Assembly: GCF_037176765.1 (NCBI RefSeq)
Contig: NC_090034.1
Span: 21,964,875-22,028,874, forward strand
Length of the DNA stretch: 64,000 bases
DNA from: Anolis sagrei
Taxonomy: Eukaryota > Chordata > Lepidosauria > Squamata > Anolidae
Reading direction: 5' to 3'
Below are positions 32,570 to 45,000 of the stretch, one piece after another. Position 1 is the first letter of the stretch. Each line of letters begins with the position of its first letter. A program made the translations under genes and the position numbers. The notes under the pieces are model-generated. The model was not told where the DNA came from. It searched no databases and saw nothing but the letters and a program-made list of their open reading frames with translations.

Positions 32570-33010
32570 TATAATAAATAATAATATAATAAAACTTTAT
32601 TTATATTCCACTCTACCTCCCCAGGGGAGACTCGGGGCGGATTCCTACATACAAAGGCAAACATTCAATGCCACCATAGAACAAACAAGTACTGGCATAA
32701 CAATCCCAGAAAAACCCCACATATGAAAACAACATTAGAACCTAACATCGCTAAACAACAAAATGTAATCCAACAAAAAATATATAATGACATAAAATCA
32801 ACATAAAACATCCATATTGATTTACAAAAGCCAACGAAAGATCACAAAGTTAATAATAAATGGTTAAGTCGTTCCTTTCAATTTCAGTAAAGGCATGGGA
32901 ATTCAGGCTATTATTAATATCTTGCTTCCTTCTCTTAACTGAAAGTGGCTTACAACCCTCAACATAGCATAAATTACAATTTAAAACCTCAATTCTTCAT
33001 ATAATAATTA
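32570..33010 (-). mobile_element. L2-type LINE 3' UTR remnant
   Basis: ACTTTATTTATATTCCACTC, CCTCCCCAGGGGAGACTCGG and CATTCAATGCC match, in inverted sense, the 3' UTR style of the L2 copies elsewhere in the window. No coding sequence. Confidence 0.55.
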
Positions 33011-33039
33011 TATCATATTATATTATATTACATATAATA

Positions 33040-34460
33040 AAGTGGCACTGAAGAAGGGAAAAATCATTGAAAGTGAGGGCATAAATATAACCAATGCAAA
33101 GCGATAAAGTGTCACCAGACAGAGGCCTATAAATGTCTGGGCATACTACAGCTGGACAACATCAAACATGAACATGTGAAAACTGGTCAGCAAAGAATAC
33201 TTTCAAAGGGTCAGAAAAATTCTCAAAAGCAAGCTCAACAGAGGCAATACCATCAAGGCCATAAACACCTGGGCCATACCTGTCATAAGATATACTGCTG
33301 GCATCATAAACTGGACACAGGCAGAACTGGACAATTTGGACAGAAAAACAAGAAAACTTATGACCATTCATTATTCATTACACCCTCGCAGTGATGTTGA
33401 CCGGCTCTATCTGCCTAGAAAGTCTGGTGGCAGAGGACTCTTACTACTCAAACAAGCAGTCAAAGAAGAAGAACACGCCCTGGCAGAATATGTCAAGGAA
33501 TGCCAAGAACCTGCTTTAATTGAAGTCAATACTCGGAAACTTCTCAAAGCACAGCAGACAAAGAACCAGTACAAGAAAACTGCACTCCAAACCAGAGCTG
33601 ACAGCTGGCACAACAAAGCATTGCATGGCCAGTTACTTGACAAAATTGAAGGAAATGTTGACAGGGAAATGGCTCATGAATGGAACCCCGAGGAAGGAGA
33701 CAGAAGGCCTGATTCTTGCAGCCCAGGAGCAAGCCATCAGAACAAATGTAATTAAAGCCACGATTGAAAAATCAGCTGATGACCCAAAATGCAGACTGTG
33801 CAAGAAAGTTGATGAAACCATGGACCATATCCGCAGTTGTTGCAAGAAAATCGCACAGACGGACTACAGAGGCACAACTCTGTGGCCCAGATGATTAACT
33901 GGAACGTATGTCACAAGTACCACCTGCCAGCAGTAAATAATTGGTGGGATCATAAACCCACAAAGGTCGTGGAAAATGAACATGCAAAAATACTGTGGGA
34001 CTTTCGAATCCAGACTGACAAAGTTTTGGAACACAATATGCCAGACATCACGATTGTGGCAAAGAAAAAAGTCTGGATTATTGATATCATCATACCAGGT
34101 GACAGCCGCATTGAGGAAAAACAACAGGAAAAACTCAGCCGCTATTAAGACCTCAAAATTGAACTGCAAAGGCTCTGGCATAAACCAGTACAGGTGGTCC
34201 CAGTGGTAATTGGCGCACTGGGTGCCGTGCCAAAAGATCTCAGCCAGTATTTTGAAACAATAAACATCGACAAAATCACAATCTGTCAACTGCAAAAGGC
34301 CACCTTACTTGGGCCTGCGCACATCATTCAAAAATACATCACACAGTCCTAGACGCTTGCGAAGTGTTCGACTTGTGATTTTGTGATACGAAATCCAGCA
34401 TATAGATCTCGTTTGCTGTGAAATACTGTGCTTTTGTGTCAATAATAATAATAATAATAA
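33040..34460 (+). mobile_element. R4/Dong-clade LINE, 3' half, longest copy
   Basis: Several open segments give the C-terminal half of ORF2. The order is IHYSLHPRSDVDRLYLPRKS, then LILAAQEQAIRTNVIKATIE, a zinc-finger-like CRLCKKVDETMDHIRSCCKK, then the [20 protein letters not shown] endonuclease core (PD...D) and [19 protein letters not shown]. Frame changes and a stop show the copy is dead. The tail ends in (AAT)n at about 34440-34460. A REL-type C-terminal endonuclease is characteristic of R2/R4-group LINEs, and the (TAA)n ends fit the known Dong preference. Fragments of the same family occur at 3.7, 19.1 and 41.6 kb. Confidence 0.75.
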
Positions 34461-34714
34461 ATAATTCAAGACTTAACAATCTTGAATCCCATCCCTTTCT
34501 GTTTGCACTAATGCATGGGGGGGGGGGGGGAAGAAAGGAGAGAATGAGGGAGGGAAGGTTGGCCACAGCAACGTGTGGCAGGTACAGCTAGTATATAATA
34601 ATATCATAATTATAATTAAGATGGCTTAATTATAATTAAGATGGCTAGGATGGGATGAGAAGATGGTGACTATACTTATATTACTTCCCCCAACCCAAAA
34701 ATCAGAATAAACTA

Positions 34715-34856
34715 TCATAAGGCCCATTCCATACAGCTGAATAAAATCAACATTGAACTGGATTATATGGCAGTGTGATAACAGTTCAAAGCAGATATTG
34801 TAGATTATCTGCCTTGATATTCTGGGTTATATGGCCGTGTGGAAGGCCCCTGAGAA
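34715..34856. mobile_element. Short palindromic element (TTATATGGCAGTGTG type)
   Basis: ACTGGATTATATGGCAGTGT and its inverted partner GGGTTATATGGCCGTGTGGA occur with AAAGCAGATA..TATCTGCCTT. A second copy lies at 40.20-40.40 kb. Confidence 0.6.
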
Positions 34857-34904
34857 TGTAATAACAGTACCAGTAGCCCCAACGGATGATAATAACTATA
34901 TATA

Positions 34905-35943
34905 ATAATGTTGCTGTTTAATTCGTTCAGTCGCTTCTGACTCTTCGTGACCTCCTGGACCAGCCCATGCCAGAGCTCCTTGTCACCCATGGCCACCCCC
35001 ATCTCCTTCAAGGCCAAGCCAGTCCCTTCAAGGATACCATCCATCCATTTTGCCCTTGGTCTACCCCTTTTCCTTTTTCCTTCCCTTTTCCCCCAGCATC
35101 ATTGTCTTCTCCAAGCTTTCCTGTCTTCTCATTATGTGGTGAAAGTACTTCATCTTTGCCTTTAATATCCTTCTCTCCAATAAGCAGTCGGGCTTTCTTT
35201 CCTGGAGTATTAACTGGTTTGACCTTCTTGTGGTTGAACGCACTCTCCAAATTTTCCTCCAGCACCACAGCTCAATAGCATCTATCTTCCTTCACTCAGC
35301 CTTCCTTATGGTCCAGCTCTCACATCCATAGGTTACTACGAGGAATACCCTTGCTTTAACTATGTGTATCTTCATTGCCAGTGTGATGTCTCTACTCTTC
35401 ACTATTTTATCAAGATTATTGCTCTCCTCCCAGGAAGTAAACATCTTCTGATTTCTTGGCTGCAGTCTGCGTCTGCAGTCATCTTTGCACCTAGAAATAC
35501 AAAGTCTGTCACTGCCTCCACGTTTTCTTCCTCTATTTGCCAGTTATCAATTAGTCTGGTTGCCATCATCTTGGGGTTTTTTTTTATGTTTAACTGCAAA
35601 CCCAGTTTTTGCACTTTCTTCTTTTACCTTGGTTAGAAGACTCCTAAGCTCCTCCTTGCTTTCGGCCATCAAAGTAGTATCATCTGCATATCTAAGGTTG
35701 TTAATGTTTCTTCCAACAATTTTTATTCCAACCTTGGATTTGTCAAGCCCCGCATACCGAATGATGTGTTCTGCATACAAGTTGAATAGGTAGGGTGAGA
35801 GTAGACAGCCCTGCCGTACTCCTTTCTCAATCCTGAACCAGTCTGTTATTCCGTGATCTGTTCTTACTGTTGCAACTAGATGATCAAGGAGACAGGCAAG
35901 GTGGCTTGGTATCCCCATACCACCAAGAACTTGCCACAATTTA
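34905..35943 (-). mobile_element. BovB/RTE LINE, 3' part of ORF2
   Basis: The minus strand encodes GVRQGCLLSPYLFNLYAEHI, LRYADDTTLMAESKEELRSL (RT catalytic YADD), then LGLQLNIKKNPKMMATRLID, VTDFVFLGAKMTADADCSQE, MRRQESLEKTMMLGEKG and GVAMGDKELWHGLVQEVTKS. This is the recognisable BovB protein. The reading frame is broken in several places. The 3' end reads CTTCGTGACC..CAGTCGC in the sense of the plus strand near 34920-34950. Confidence 0.9.
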
Positions 35944-35969
35944 TAATGATATTTATATTTTTTTATTTT

Positions 35970-36302
35970 TTTATTTGTTCAGTTGCTTTGGACTCTTTGT
36001 GACCTCACAGACCAACCCATGCCAGAACTCCCTGTCGGCCGTGGCCACCCCAGTTCCTTCAAATTCAAGCCAGTCAGTTCAAGGATTGTGTCCTTGGTCT
36101 GCCCCCTTCCTTTTTCCTTCCATTTCTCCAATATAATCTTCTCCAAGCTTTCCTGTCTTCTAATTATGTGGCCAAGGTACTTCAGCTTTGCCTCCTATAT
36201 CCTTCCCTCCAGTGAGAAGTTCGGCTCTATTTCCTGGTGTATGGACTGGTTTGATCTTCTTGTGGTCCAAAGCACTCTCATAATTTTCCTCCAGCACCAC
36301 TA
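35970..36302 (-). mobile_element. Second BovB/RTE 3' fragment
   Basis: Repeats the same 3' region as 34905-35280 (TTCAGTTGCTTTGGACTCTT, CAACCCATGCCAGAACTCCC), diverged. It lies directly next to the first copy in the same orientation, so either two insertions or a duplication. Confidence 0.85.
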
Positions 36303-36408
36303 TATAATAATATAGCAATCATAATCAAGAAGGCTAGAAGGGTAGGATGGGGGAGAAAATATCACCCATCCACCCCCCATCCAAAAGCAGGATGGTAAAT
36401 GATTATAA

Positions 36409-37690
36409 TAATTGAATCATAGAATCAAAGAGTTGGAAGAGACCTCGTGGGCCATTCAGTCAAACCCCCTGCCAAGAAGCAGGAATATTGCATTCAAATC
36501 ACCCGACAGATGGCCATCCAGCCTCTGTTTAAAAGCTTCCAAAGAAGGAGCCCCCACCACACTCCGGGGCAGAGAGTTCCACTGCTGAACAGCTCTCACA
36601 GTCAGGAAGTTCTTCCTAATGTTCAGATGGAATCTCCTTTCTTGTAGTTTGAAGCCACTGTTCCGCGTCCTCGTCTCCAAGGAAGCAGAAAACAAGCTTG
36701 CTCCCTACTCCCTGTGGCTTCCTCTCACATATTTATACATGGCTATATCTCCTCTCAACCTTCTTTTCTTCAGGCTAAACATGCCCAGCTCCTTAAGCCG
36801 CTCCTCATAGGGCTTGTTCTCCAGACCCTTGATCATTTTAGTCGCCCTCCTCTGGATACATTCCAGCTTGTCAATATCTCTCTTGAATTGTGGTGCCCAG
36901 AATGGGACACAATATTCCAGGTGTGGTCTAACCAAAGCGGAATAGAGGGGTAGCATTACTTCCCTAGATCTAGACACTATGCTCCTATTGATGCAGGCCA
37001 AAATCCCATTGGCTTTTTTTGCCGCCACATCACATTGTTGGCTCATGTTTAACTTGTTGTCCACGAGGACTCCAAGATCTTTTTCACACGTACTGCTCTC
37101 GAGCCAGGCATTGTCCCCCATTCTGTATCTTTGCATTTCGTTTTTCCTGCCAAAGTGGAGTATCTTGCATTTGTCACTGTTGAACTTCATTTTGTTAGTT
37201 TTGGCCCATCTCTCTAATCTGTCAAGATCGTTTTGAATCCTCCTCCTGTCCTCTGGAGTATTGGCTATCCCTCCCAATTTGGTGTCGTCTGCAAACTTGA
37301 TGATCCTGCCTTCTAGCCCTTCATCTAAGTCATTAATAAAGATGTTGAACAGGACCGGGCTCAGGACGGAACCCTGCGGCACTCCGCTCGTCACTTCTTT
37401 CCAGGATGAAGAGGAAGCATTGGGGAGAATCACACTCTGGGTCCGTCTATTTGACCAATTACAGATCCACCTCACCGTAGTTTTGCCTAGCCCACATTGG
37501 ACTAGTTTCCTTGCCAGAAGGTCATGGGTGACCTTGTCGAAGGCCTTACTGAAATCCAGGTACACCACATCCACTGCATTCCCCGCATCTACCCAGCTTG
37601 TAACTCTATCGAAAAAAGAGATCAGATTAGTCTGGCATGACTTGTTTTTGATAAATCCATGTTGACTATTAGCGATAGTCGGCACCAAAA
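36409..37690 (-). mobile_element. CR1 LINE, 5'-truncated, RT domain kept
   Basis: Minus-strand ORF of about 327 codons with [55 protein letters not shown], the catalytic FADDTKLGG and CKILHFGR, then a continuing frame with [17 protein letters not shown] and RLDGHLSG. The 3' UTR ends at about 36409-36440 with the CATAGAATCA-type CR1 terminus. Only a few frame breaks, so fairly young. Its 5' end stops about 50-60 bp before the TNRC6A CpG island. Confidence 0.93.
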
Positions 37691-37777
37691 GAGTGATTTT
37701 TCCCCTTTTGGGCCTATTCGGGGCCTACTGAGGAGGCTGGGAAGAGCTAGGCCCTCTCTAGCAACGGTTGCCAGGGC

Positions 37778-37787
37778 GCCATCTTGG
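37778..37787. promoter_or_regulatory. YY1-type site
   Basis: GCCATCTTGG matches the YY1 core (CCAT). YY1 sites of this form often lie just downstream of start sites in CpG-island promoters. Confidence 0.45.
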
Positions 37788-37919
37788 AAGGGGAAGAGGA
37801 AGAGAAGGCGGCGCGGGTTGGCGGCGTCACTTCCGGCCTGGGCGGGGCCGTGGCTTGGCGGTGGCTGAGGCGCCTCTCGTCCTCGTCGTCGTCGTCCTCC
37901 TCCGTGAGGGAGGCTGGCA

Positions 37920-38033
37920 ATGGCGGCTGGGCGGCGGGCGGGCGAGAAGGAGAGGCGGCGACGGTGGCGGTGGCGGCGCCCGGGAAGGAGGCAGCAGCGG
38001 AAGGAGAGGAAGGCCAAGGGAGGCCGAGATTGA
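37920..38033 (+). CDS. Upstream ORF in the TNRC6A leader (37 codons)
   Basis: ATG with G at -3 and G at +4 (strong context) opens a basic, Arg/Gly-rich frame (MAAGRRAGEKERRRR and on) that stops at TGA 38031-38033, 62 nt before the predicted main ATG. It may strongly restrain translation from the weaker downstream ATG. The protein itself is probably not functional. Confidence 0.35.
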   Translation: MAAGRRAGEKERRRRWRWRRPGRRQQRKERKAKGGRD

Positions 38034-38095
38034 GGAGAAGGCCGCGAAGAGGAGGAGGAGGAGGACAAGCGGAGGCCCCGAGGCCCCTCAGGCAC

Positions 38096-38100
38096 ATGCG
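38096..38100 (+). CDS. TNRC6A: TNRC6A coding exon 1 (5 coding nt, predicted)
   Basis: ATGCG followed by donor GTGGGC. Exon 2 needs two bases before its first A to make a codon after the start. ATG CG|A gives Met-Arg, as in human MRELEAK. Kozak context is weak (C at -3), the donor is not ideal, and a strong upstream ORF precedes it. Chosen on phase and protein agreement. Confidence 0.55.
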
Positions 38101-38279
38101 GTGGGCTCCTTATTCTTACCCCATTATTGCTACTATTACTGTGTTGTTGTTATTGCTATTGTTACTGTTATTACAATCTCCACAGAGCTCGCTTTGGGCC
38201 TGAAACAGGTCTGGGCCAACTTGGGCCCTCCAGCTGTTTTGGATGCCAACTCCAAAAATGAAAGCGGGGTATAAATGAC

Positions 38280-38310
<31 letters not shown>

Positions 38311-41300
38311 GAATCCTAGAGTTAAGAGAGATCCCAAGAGTCGTGCAGTCCAAGATTCTTCTGCCAGGAAGGACACCATCCAATCCCTCCCAACGATGGC
38401 CATCCAGCCATAGCTGTATTATATAATAATTATTATTTTATTTGTACTCCGCCCTACCTCCCTGAGTGGACTATGAGGAAGTCATAGGGAAGAGGGAACA
38501 AGCTCGTTTTCTGCAGGAGACTAGGACGTGGAATAATGGCTTCAAACTACAAGAAAGGAGATTCCACCTGAACATGAATAAGAATTTCCTGACTGTGAGA
38601 GCCGTTCAGCAGTGAAACTCTCTGCCCCAGAGTGTGGTGGAGGCTCCTTCTTTGGAAGCTTTTAAACAGAGGCTGGATGGCCATCTGTTGGGGGTGCTTT
38701 GAATGCAATTTTTCTGCTTCTTGGCAGGGGGTTGGACTGGATGGCCCACAAGGTCTCTTCCAACTCTATGACTCAGGGCATATTCCAAAAAACAAAAGGC
38801 AAACATTCAATGCCTTGACAAGACCATAAATTCAAATAATAATGATGATGTTAAAAATCTCCCCCGAAGGGACAGCTTACATATGGGTCAAAATGCCCAC
38901 ATAATTTATTTACCCTATTTATATCCTGCCGTACTCAACCCAGAAGGGGACTCAAGGCAGCTTTACATATAGGCAACTATTCAATGCCTTAAAGCAATGT
39001 ACAATTAAAACAAACATTTAAATTAAAGTTAGAATTAATACACATTAAAATATTTTAAAGTATTACATTCGCTATTAAAATCACGCCATCCACAATCGTA
39101 ATCCAGGGCTGTTCCAGTAGTAATTGCACATATTCTGTATCTATTATTGTACTACAATTATTCTCTGAAGGCTTGATCCCAAAGCCATGTTTTCACTTTC
39201 TTTCTGAAGGCCAGGAGCTAGGGGGCTCATTGAATGTCACTGGGAAGGGAGTTCCATACCCAAGGGGCCACCACTGAGAAGGCCCTGTCTCTCGTCCCAA
39301 CCAGTCATGCCTGCGAAGGAGGCGGGACTGAGAACAGGGTTTCCCTAAACGATCTTAATCTCTGAGATGGCTCATAGGGGAAGATAGGTTCAGACAGGTA
39401 AGCTGGGCCGGAATCGTTTAGGGCTTTGAAGGCTAAAGCCAGCACTTTGAATTGTGCTCAGTAGCAGACTGGCAGTCAGTGGAGCTGACTTAACAGGGGG
39501 GTTGTGTGCTCCCTGTATGCTGCTCCGGTGAACAAAAAGAAAAGCTAAACAATCCATTAAAACAAAAACACAATTAAAATAAGAACATAGTAAAATATAA
39601 CAATCCAGATAAAAACACAATTAAATAAAACATAAGAATATAAAACAGCAGTGTTGAAACTCAAAACAATGCTTAACAAATAACCAGTAATACAATGGAC
39701 ATGATACAAGTACAGTAACAACCCAACCAAGTCCCAACTTAAACCCAACATCTACAGTCAAATTAAAACTTGCAGCTGCAAATTAAATGGTAACGTAGCC
39801 TATCAAATAAGATTACATAAAAAATCAGCATAGACATTGATTTACAGAAACACCAAAAGTTCATTTGAGGTAAATTAAAAGAGTAATTATGTAGCTGGTG
39901 ATAACAAGCCAACAATGTCTTCAAGCCAGAGTAGCAATAATAATTTCATATAGGAGGTATTTTTGCCATTTATGATAATTTAATCCTCCTCCTCTCCATA
40001 TGCTAACGTGCAGAAATGGGTTTTAATTGTTTTTTAAAGGCGAGTGGGCGTTTTTATTTCTTTAGGGAGGGAGTTCCAGAGGTGGGGGTGATCTTTTTCC
40101 TACCAATCGTACTTGAGAGGGGAATGGGCCCCCTCTGCTGATCGCAGTGTCCGAGCTGGTTATAAGAGGAGATATAAATGACTAATAATAACAATAATAA
40201 CACAGCTGAATAAAACCCCATATTTTCTGCTTTGAACCAGAATATATGGCAGTGTGGACTCTGATGACCCAGTTGAAAGCAGATATTGCGGGATCTCCTG
40301 CCTTGATATTCTGGGATATTTATATGGCTGTGTGGAAGGGCCCTGGGTTATCTGAGCCCACACTGCTGTATCATCCAGTTCAGTGTGAAGTACAGTGAAG
40401 ACATCTGCCCTTGCGTTATGCTACTCTGCTGCTGAGTATGCATGCCCAGTGTGGAACACATGTCACCATGCTAAAACATGGATGTAGCTCTTAATGAGGC
40501 ATGCCGCATTATCACGGGGTGTCTGCGCCCTACACCACTGGAGAAATTACACTGTTTAGCTGGTATTGCACCACCTGACATCCGCTGGGGAGTAGTAACC
40601 AAGAGTGAAAGGACCAAGGCAGTGACATCTCCGGCTCACCCCCAGTTTGGGTATGAGCCAGCATGCCAACGACTTAAATCAAGAAATGGTTTTCTAAGAC
40701 CTACAGAGACGCTCGCTGGAACACCGCAGCAATTGAGAGTCCAAAAGTGGCAGGCCCAAACCCAGAACCTCAATCAATGACTGGTACCAAAAGAGAGACT
40801 CCCTCCTGGACACACAGAAAACTGGGCAACTTGGAAGGCACTGAACAGACTGTGCTCTGGCACCACGACATGCAAGTGAGGAGAAGAGCAAACCACAGAC
40901 CACCTATGCAATGCAACCCGAGTCCTGCCACATGCACAATGGAGGACCTTCTTGCAGCAACACCAGAGGCACTCCAAGTGGCCAGCTACTGGTCAAAGGA
41001 CATTTAATAGAATACCAAGTCTGCAAACTTTGTGGTTTGTTTGTTTTTAATGCAATACAACTGTTTTGGCTTGCTCCTGACATGATAAATAAATAAGCTG
41101 TGTGGAAGAGGCCAGGGACTCCTCCCTGGTACTTTTTCTGCCTGACAGAAGGGGGTTGGGCAGGATGACTCCTGGGGGTCTCTTCCAACTCTAGGATTCT
41201 ATCCTTCTCTTGTGCTTCCAAAGCATAACAGAATGAGGTTTTGGCAGAATGGCCATTTGTCAGGAGGGCTTTGATTGCGCCTTCATGTATGGCGGAATGG

Positions 41301-42000
41301 GAGTATTCTATTTATATTTATGTTTATATCCCGCTTTATCTCACCTGAAGGAGACCCATTGAGAGGGCTTTGATTGTGCCTTCCTACAGGGTAGAATGGG
41401 ATTGTTATTATTATATTCAGCTTAGATTACCATATTATGCAGATCTAATGCACACCCTAATTTTGGGAAAGTAATTTATCTAAAAAAGAGAGAGCATTTG
41501 ATTTTAATACATCCCCCCATCTCTCTATATATAAATGAGAGATTATTATTTTTCTGACACAAAAACACAGTATGTCACAGCAAACGAAATATATATACTG
41601 GTTTCATATTACAAAATCACAAGTCAAACACTTCCCAAGCATCTAGGACTGTGTGATGTATTTTCGAATAATGCGCGCAGATCCAAGTAAGGTGGCCTTT
41701 TGCAGTTGACAGATTGTGATTTTGTCAATATTTATTGCTTCCAAATGCCGGCTGAGATCTTTTGGCACGGCACCCAGTGTGCCAATGACCACTGGGACCA
41801 GCTGTACTATTTTATGCCAGAGTCTTTGCCGTTGGATTTTGAGGTCTTGATAACGGCTGAGTTTTTCCTGTTGTTTTTCTCAAAGCGACTGTCACCCGGT
41901 ATGACGACATCAATAATCCAGACTTTTTTCTTTTCCACAATTGTGATGTCTGGTGTATTGTGTTCCAAAAATTTTGTTAGTCTGGATTTGAAAATCCCAC

Positions 42001-42039
<39 letters not shown>

Positions 42040-45000
42040 TCTTACCTGCCTCTCCCCACTACTAGAGGCTGGTTACAGCACAGTTAAAAACACACAAAAA
42101 TACTATAAAAATTCTACAAACACATTAAAATTCAGTTCCGTAAAAGATACAGATCAAAGCATTTCTGTAAAATATACATTAATCACACAGGACAGAGGCC
42201 AAAACACATGATATGAAGTAATATTCTCATTCTCATATCTATCTATCTATCTCTCAGGAGCGATTGGATTGTGTCCTACTGCCTGGCAAAATGGGATTGG
42301 ACTGGATGGTCCATGGAGTTCCTTCCAAATTCATTCTCATTCTCTCATATATATAGATATATGTATGAGAGAGAATGAATTTGGAAGGAAATCCAAATGC
42401 TATCCAGTCCAATCCCATCCCAATATTTCCATCCCGCCTCTGCTTAAAAATCCCCAGATGAGGAGGCTCTTCTGTAATCTGCAAGCCATTAGACTTAAAA
42501 GGTACCCCCCATAGATCATCTAATCCAACTCAAATCTGTTAATGCAGGAAGGAACCACCCAATTCCTCCCAACAGATGGCCATGCAGTCATAGAACTCTA
42601 GTATCATAAGAGTTTGGAGGGACCCTGAAGGCTATCCAGTGCCACACCATCCAAGCCCTTCCAGCAGGTGTCCACCCAGTCTGCTTTGAAACCTCCAGAG
42701 AAGGAGATTCCATTCTCAGGCAGTACATATTATTTTGGAGTTTGGAAGGGATCCCTAAAGGCCATCCAGTCCAGCCTGCTTTGGTCACACAGGAGGACAC
42801 AATCCAGGGGCTCCAAAAGTAGACTTTGTTTTAAAGTCCTCATTGATGGAGACTCCATTGGACTCCGAATCAGAAGGGACCCCAAGAACCATCCGGTACA
42901 ACCCCTTTCTGCAGGAAGATACAATTCCTGACAGACAGCTATCTGATCTGTTCTTAGAAACCTTCAGAGAAATTTTAACTAAAAAAGAGTAAGCTAACAC
43001 TCACATGGAACACAGTGTCTATTGCAAGTCCTCTGTTGGGGCAGGAAGGATATTCTTGTAAAACACATCAAGCAGTGCCAACTCCGTTTTCAGTTATCCA
43101 CTTTCTGTTTGCCCACCGTACATTCTTGTGCTACGCAGTAGACATCCAGCATCTTCAGGGCGGCGCCTGAACTTTGAGGCTCTTTTTTCTGTTTCTGCCT
43201 TGTCTTTACCCCCTCCTTGATCCTTTCTCGATACCTTTGCTTATCTGTCTTTTACACATTCACTGCTTCAGGCATCTTCTGGGCAAAACCCTTGCCTTTA
43301 ATTGAAAAACAAATCGAGGACTTCCTGATAGGATTTGCCGTAAAAGAGTAATGTGTGCTTGTTCTGCCTGGAAACTCATTTTGAGCCACTTTTTTATTCT
43401 TTCACCTGGGCATGAGTTCCCGATACTGTGTGTTAAACTATTTCATTGTCTGTTTATTCATTCCCTTTGTTTATAGCCATTCCAATACTGGATTCAAGAT
43501 GGCTTGAAGTTCAACGTGGATATATACAAATACATATAGATAAATACAATAAATGTTGTTATGAACCATCTGTAACATTAATCCCAATTTAAAACATGGG
43601 TTTAAATTCTAAAAAGTAGTACTTAAAGATCTTCCGGGGATGCTCTTCTCTCTTTCCCATCCCTGTTTCAGGCGTGGTTGGTGGGGACAAGAGAAAGGGT
43701 ATTCTCGGTGGTGGCCCCTCGTCTCTGGAACTTCCTCCCCAGGGAGATTAGGCTGGCATCCTCCCTATCCACATTCCGTAAGGAACTAAAGATGTGGATG
43801 TTTCGTTGTGCATTCGACTGAGGACTGCTTTGACAGATGGTCTCTAACCATGACCTGAATTCAAGTTCCTATATTTAATTACTACACTTTTAAGTTAACC
43901 TGAAATGATCCTGTTTAATTGCTCTATTCCTATGCTACTATACTCTCTATCCACCTTATTGACCAGTCTATCCTTCAACTCGTTTCACACATTGCCCCCC
44001 CCCCCCCCCCATGAGATTAGAGGTTATCTCTGTTGTTGCTAATGATGCTTGTTTATTATTGTTTATGCTATTTTAATATGTTGTTGTTCTGTTTTTAATT
44101 GTATGTTGCCTTGGGCTTGGCCCCGTGTAAGCTGCCCCGAGTCCCCTCAGGGAGATGGAGGTGGCGTAGAAAAATAAAGTTCTTCTTCTTCTAGTTAATG
44201 AGCAATATGATGCTATATTAAAAGTTCTTTTGGGGGGTGCTCTTTGGTTAATCGTATATGTATCTGACAGTGGCCTACTTTCAGCTCTTGGTTCCAGGTG
44301 ATAATGCAGCCTTTACTATTTGCCTCCATTTGCACTTTCTTTAGGTTGCTTCTTCTGCTTTCCTTCCTGATGCATCTTCTTTTCTTTCAGAGTGTTGGAG
44401 GCTAAAGCTACCAAAGAAGCTGAAAGAAAACTAAGCAGGTAAGACGAACTCTAGATTCCTGTAGCAGCTTCAAGGGACTGTATAGTTAGTGACACTTTGC
44501 ATGATCGGCACAGCCGTTGTGTTTTGATTTACTTTTGAAAAGTAGGATAAAATAATGTGAACTTCACTCTTAAAATGTAAGAGCAGTGAGGGATGTGATA
44601 AAGCAGTGTCTTTCACTCTTTTAAATATCCTTCCAAGCATATTTTCATTTGCTACATTTAAACTCTGTTGCCAGTAATGTGGAAAAGTGAAAATGAATGC
44701 AGGGTTTGTTCAGGCCTCTCTTTTTTTTCCATCCCTGTCCCACCAAATGGATTTCTATTGACCGTGAATCATTGCTGGCCTTGAAATGAATACAAGCCGC
44801 AGCCTGTGAAGTAAACATTTGTTTCTTGCTTGTGTTGTGTTGAAAAGTATGAAAACCAGCTGCCTCCAAATAGCTGCCTCGCATGAAGCACAGGTAATAG
44901 GGACATCTGCATCTGTGTAGAATTTAGGAGGTATAATAATACTGTCCATGTTACTTTTGCAGGCTTCTCTGTTGGTTAAAGCAAAACATTGCTTGCACTA

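Larger units (their letters stand above)
37740..38110 (+). promoter_or_regulatory. TNRC6A: TNRC6A CpG-island promoter and first exon
   Basis: Abrupt rise in GC and CpG at about 37740, ending at about 38110. It includes GCAACGGTTGCC (an RFX X-box-like palindrome, 37761-37772), a YY1-type GCCATCTTGG, and GCGG/GGC-rich repeats. It lies immediately upstream of the predicted 5-nt coding part of exon 1. The transcription start is not determinable; it is likely near 37.78 kb, close to the YY1-type site. Confidence 0.7.

Noticed and set aside
37784-38203. 139-codon acidic/Ala/Gly-rich frame over the TNRC6A promoter
   Set aside because: No ATG at its start and CpG-rich low-complexity composition; overlaps the 5' leader.
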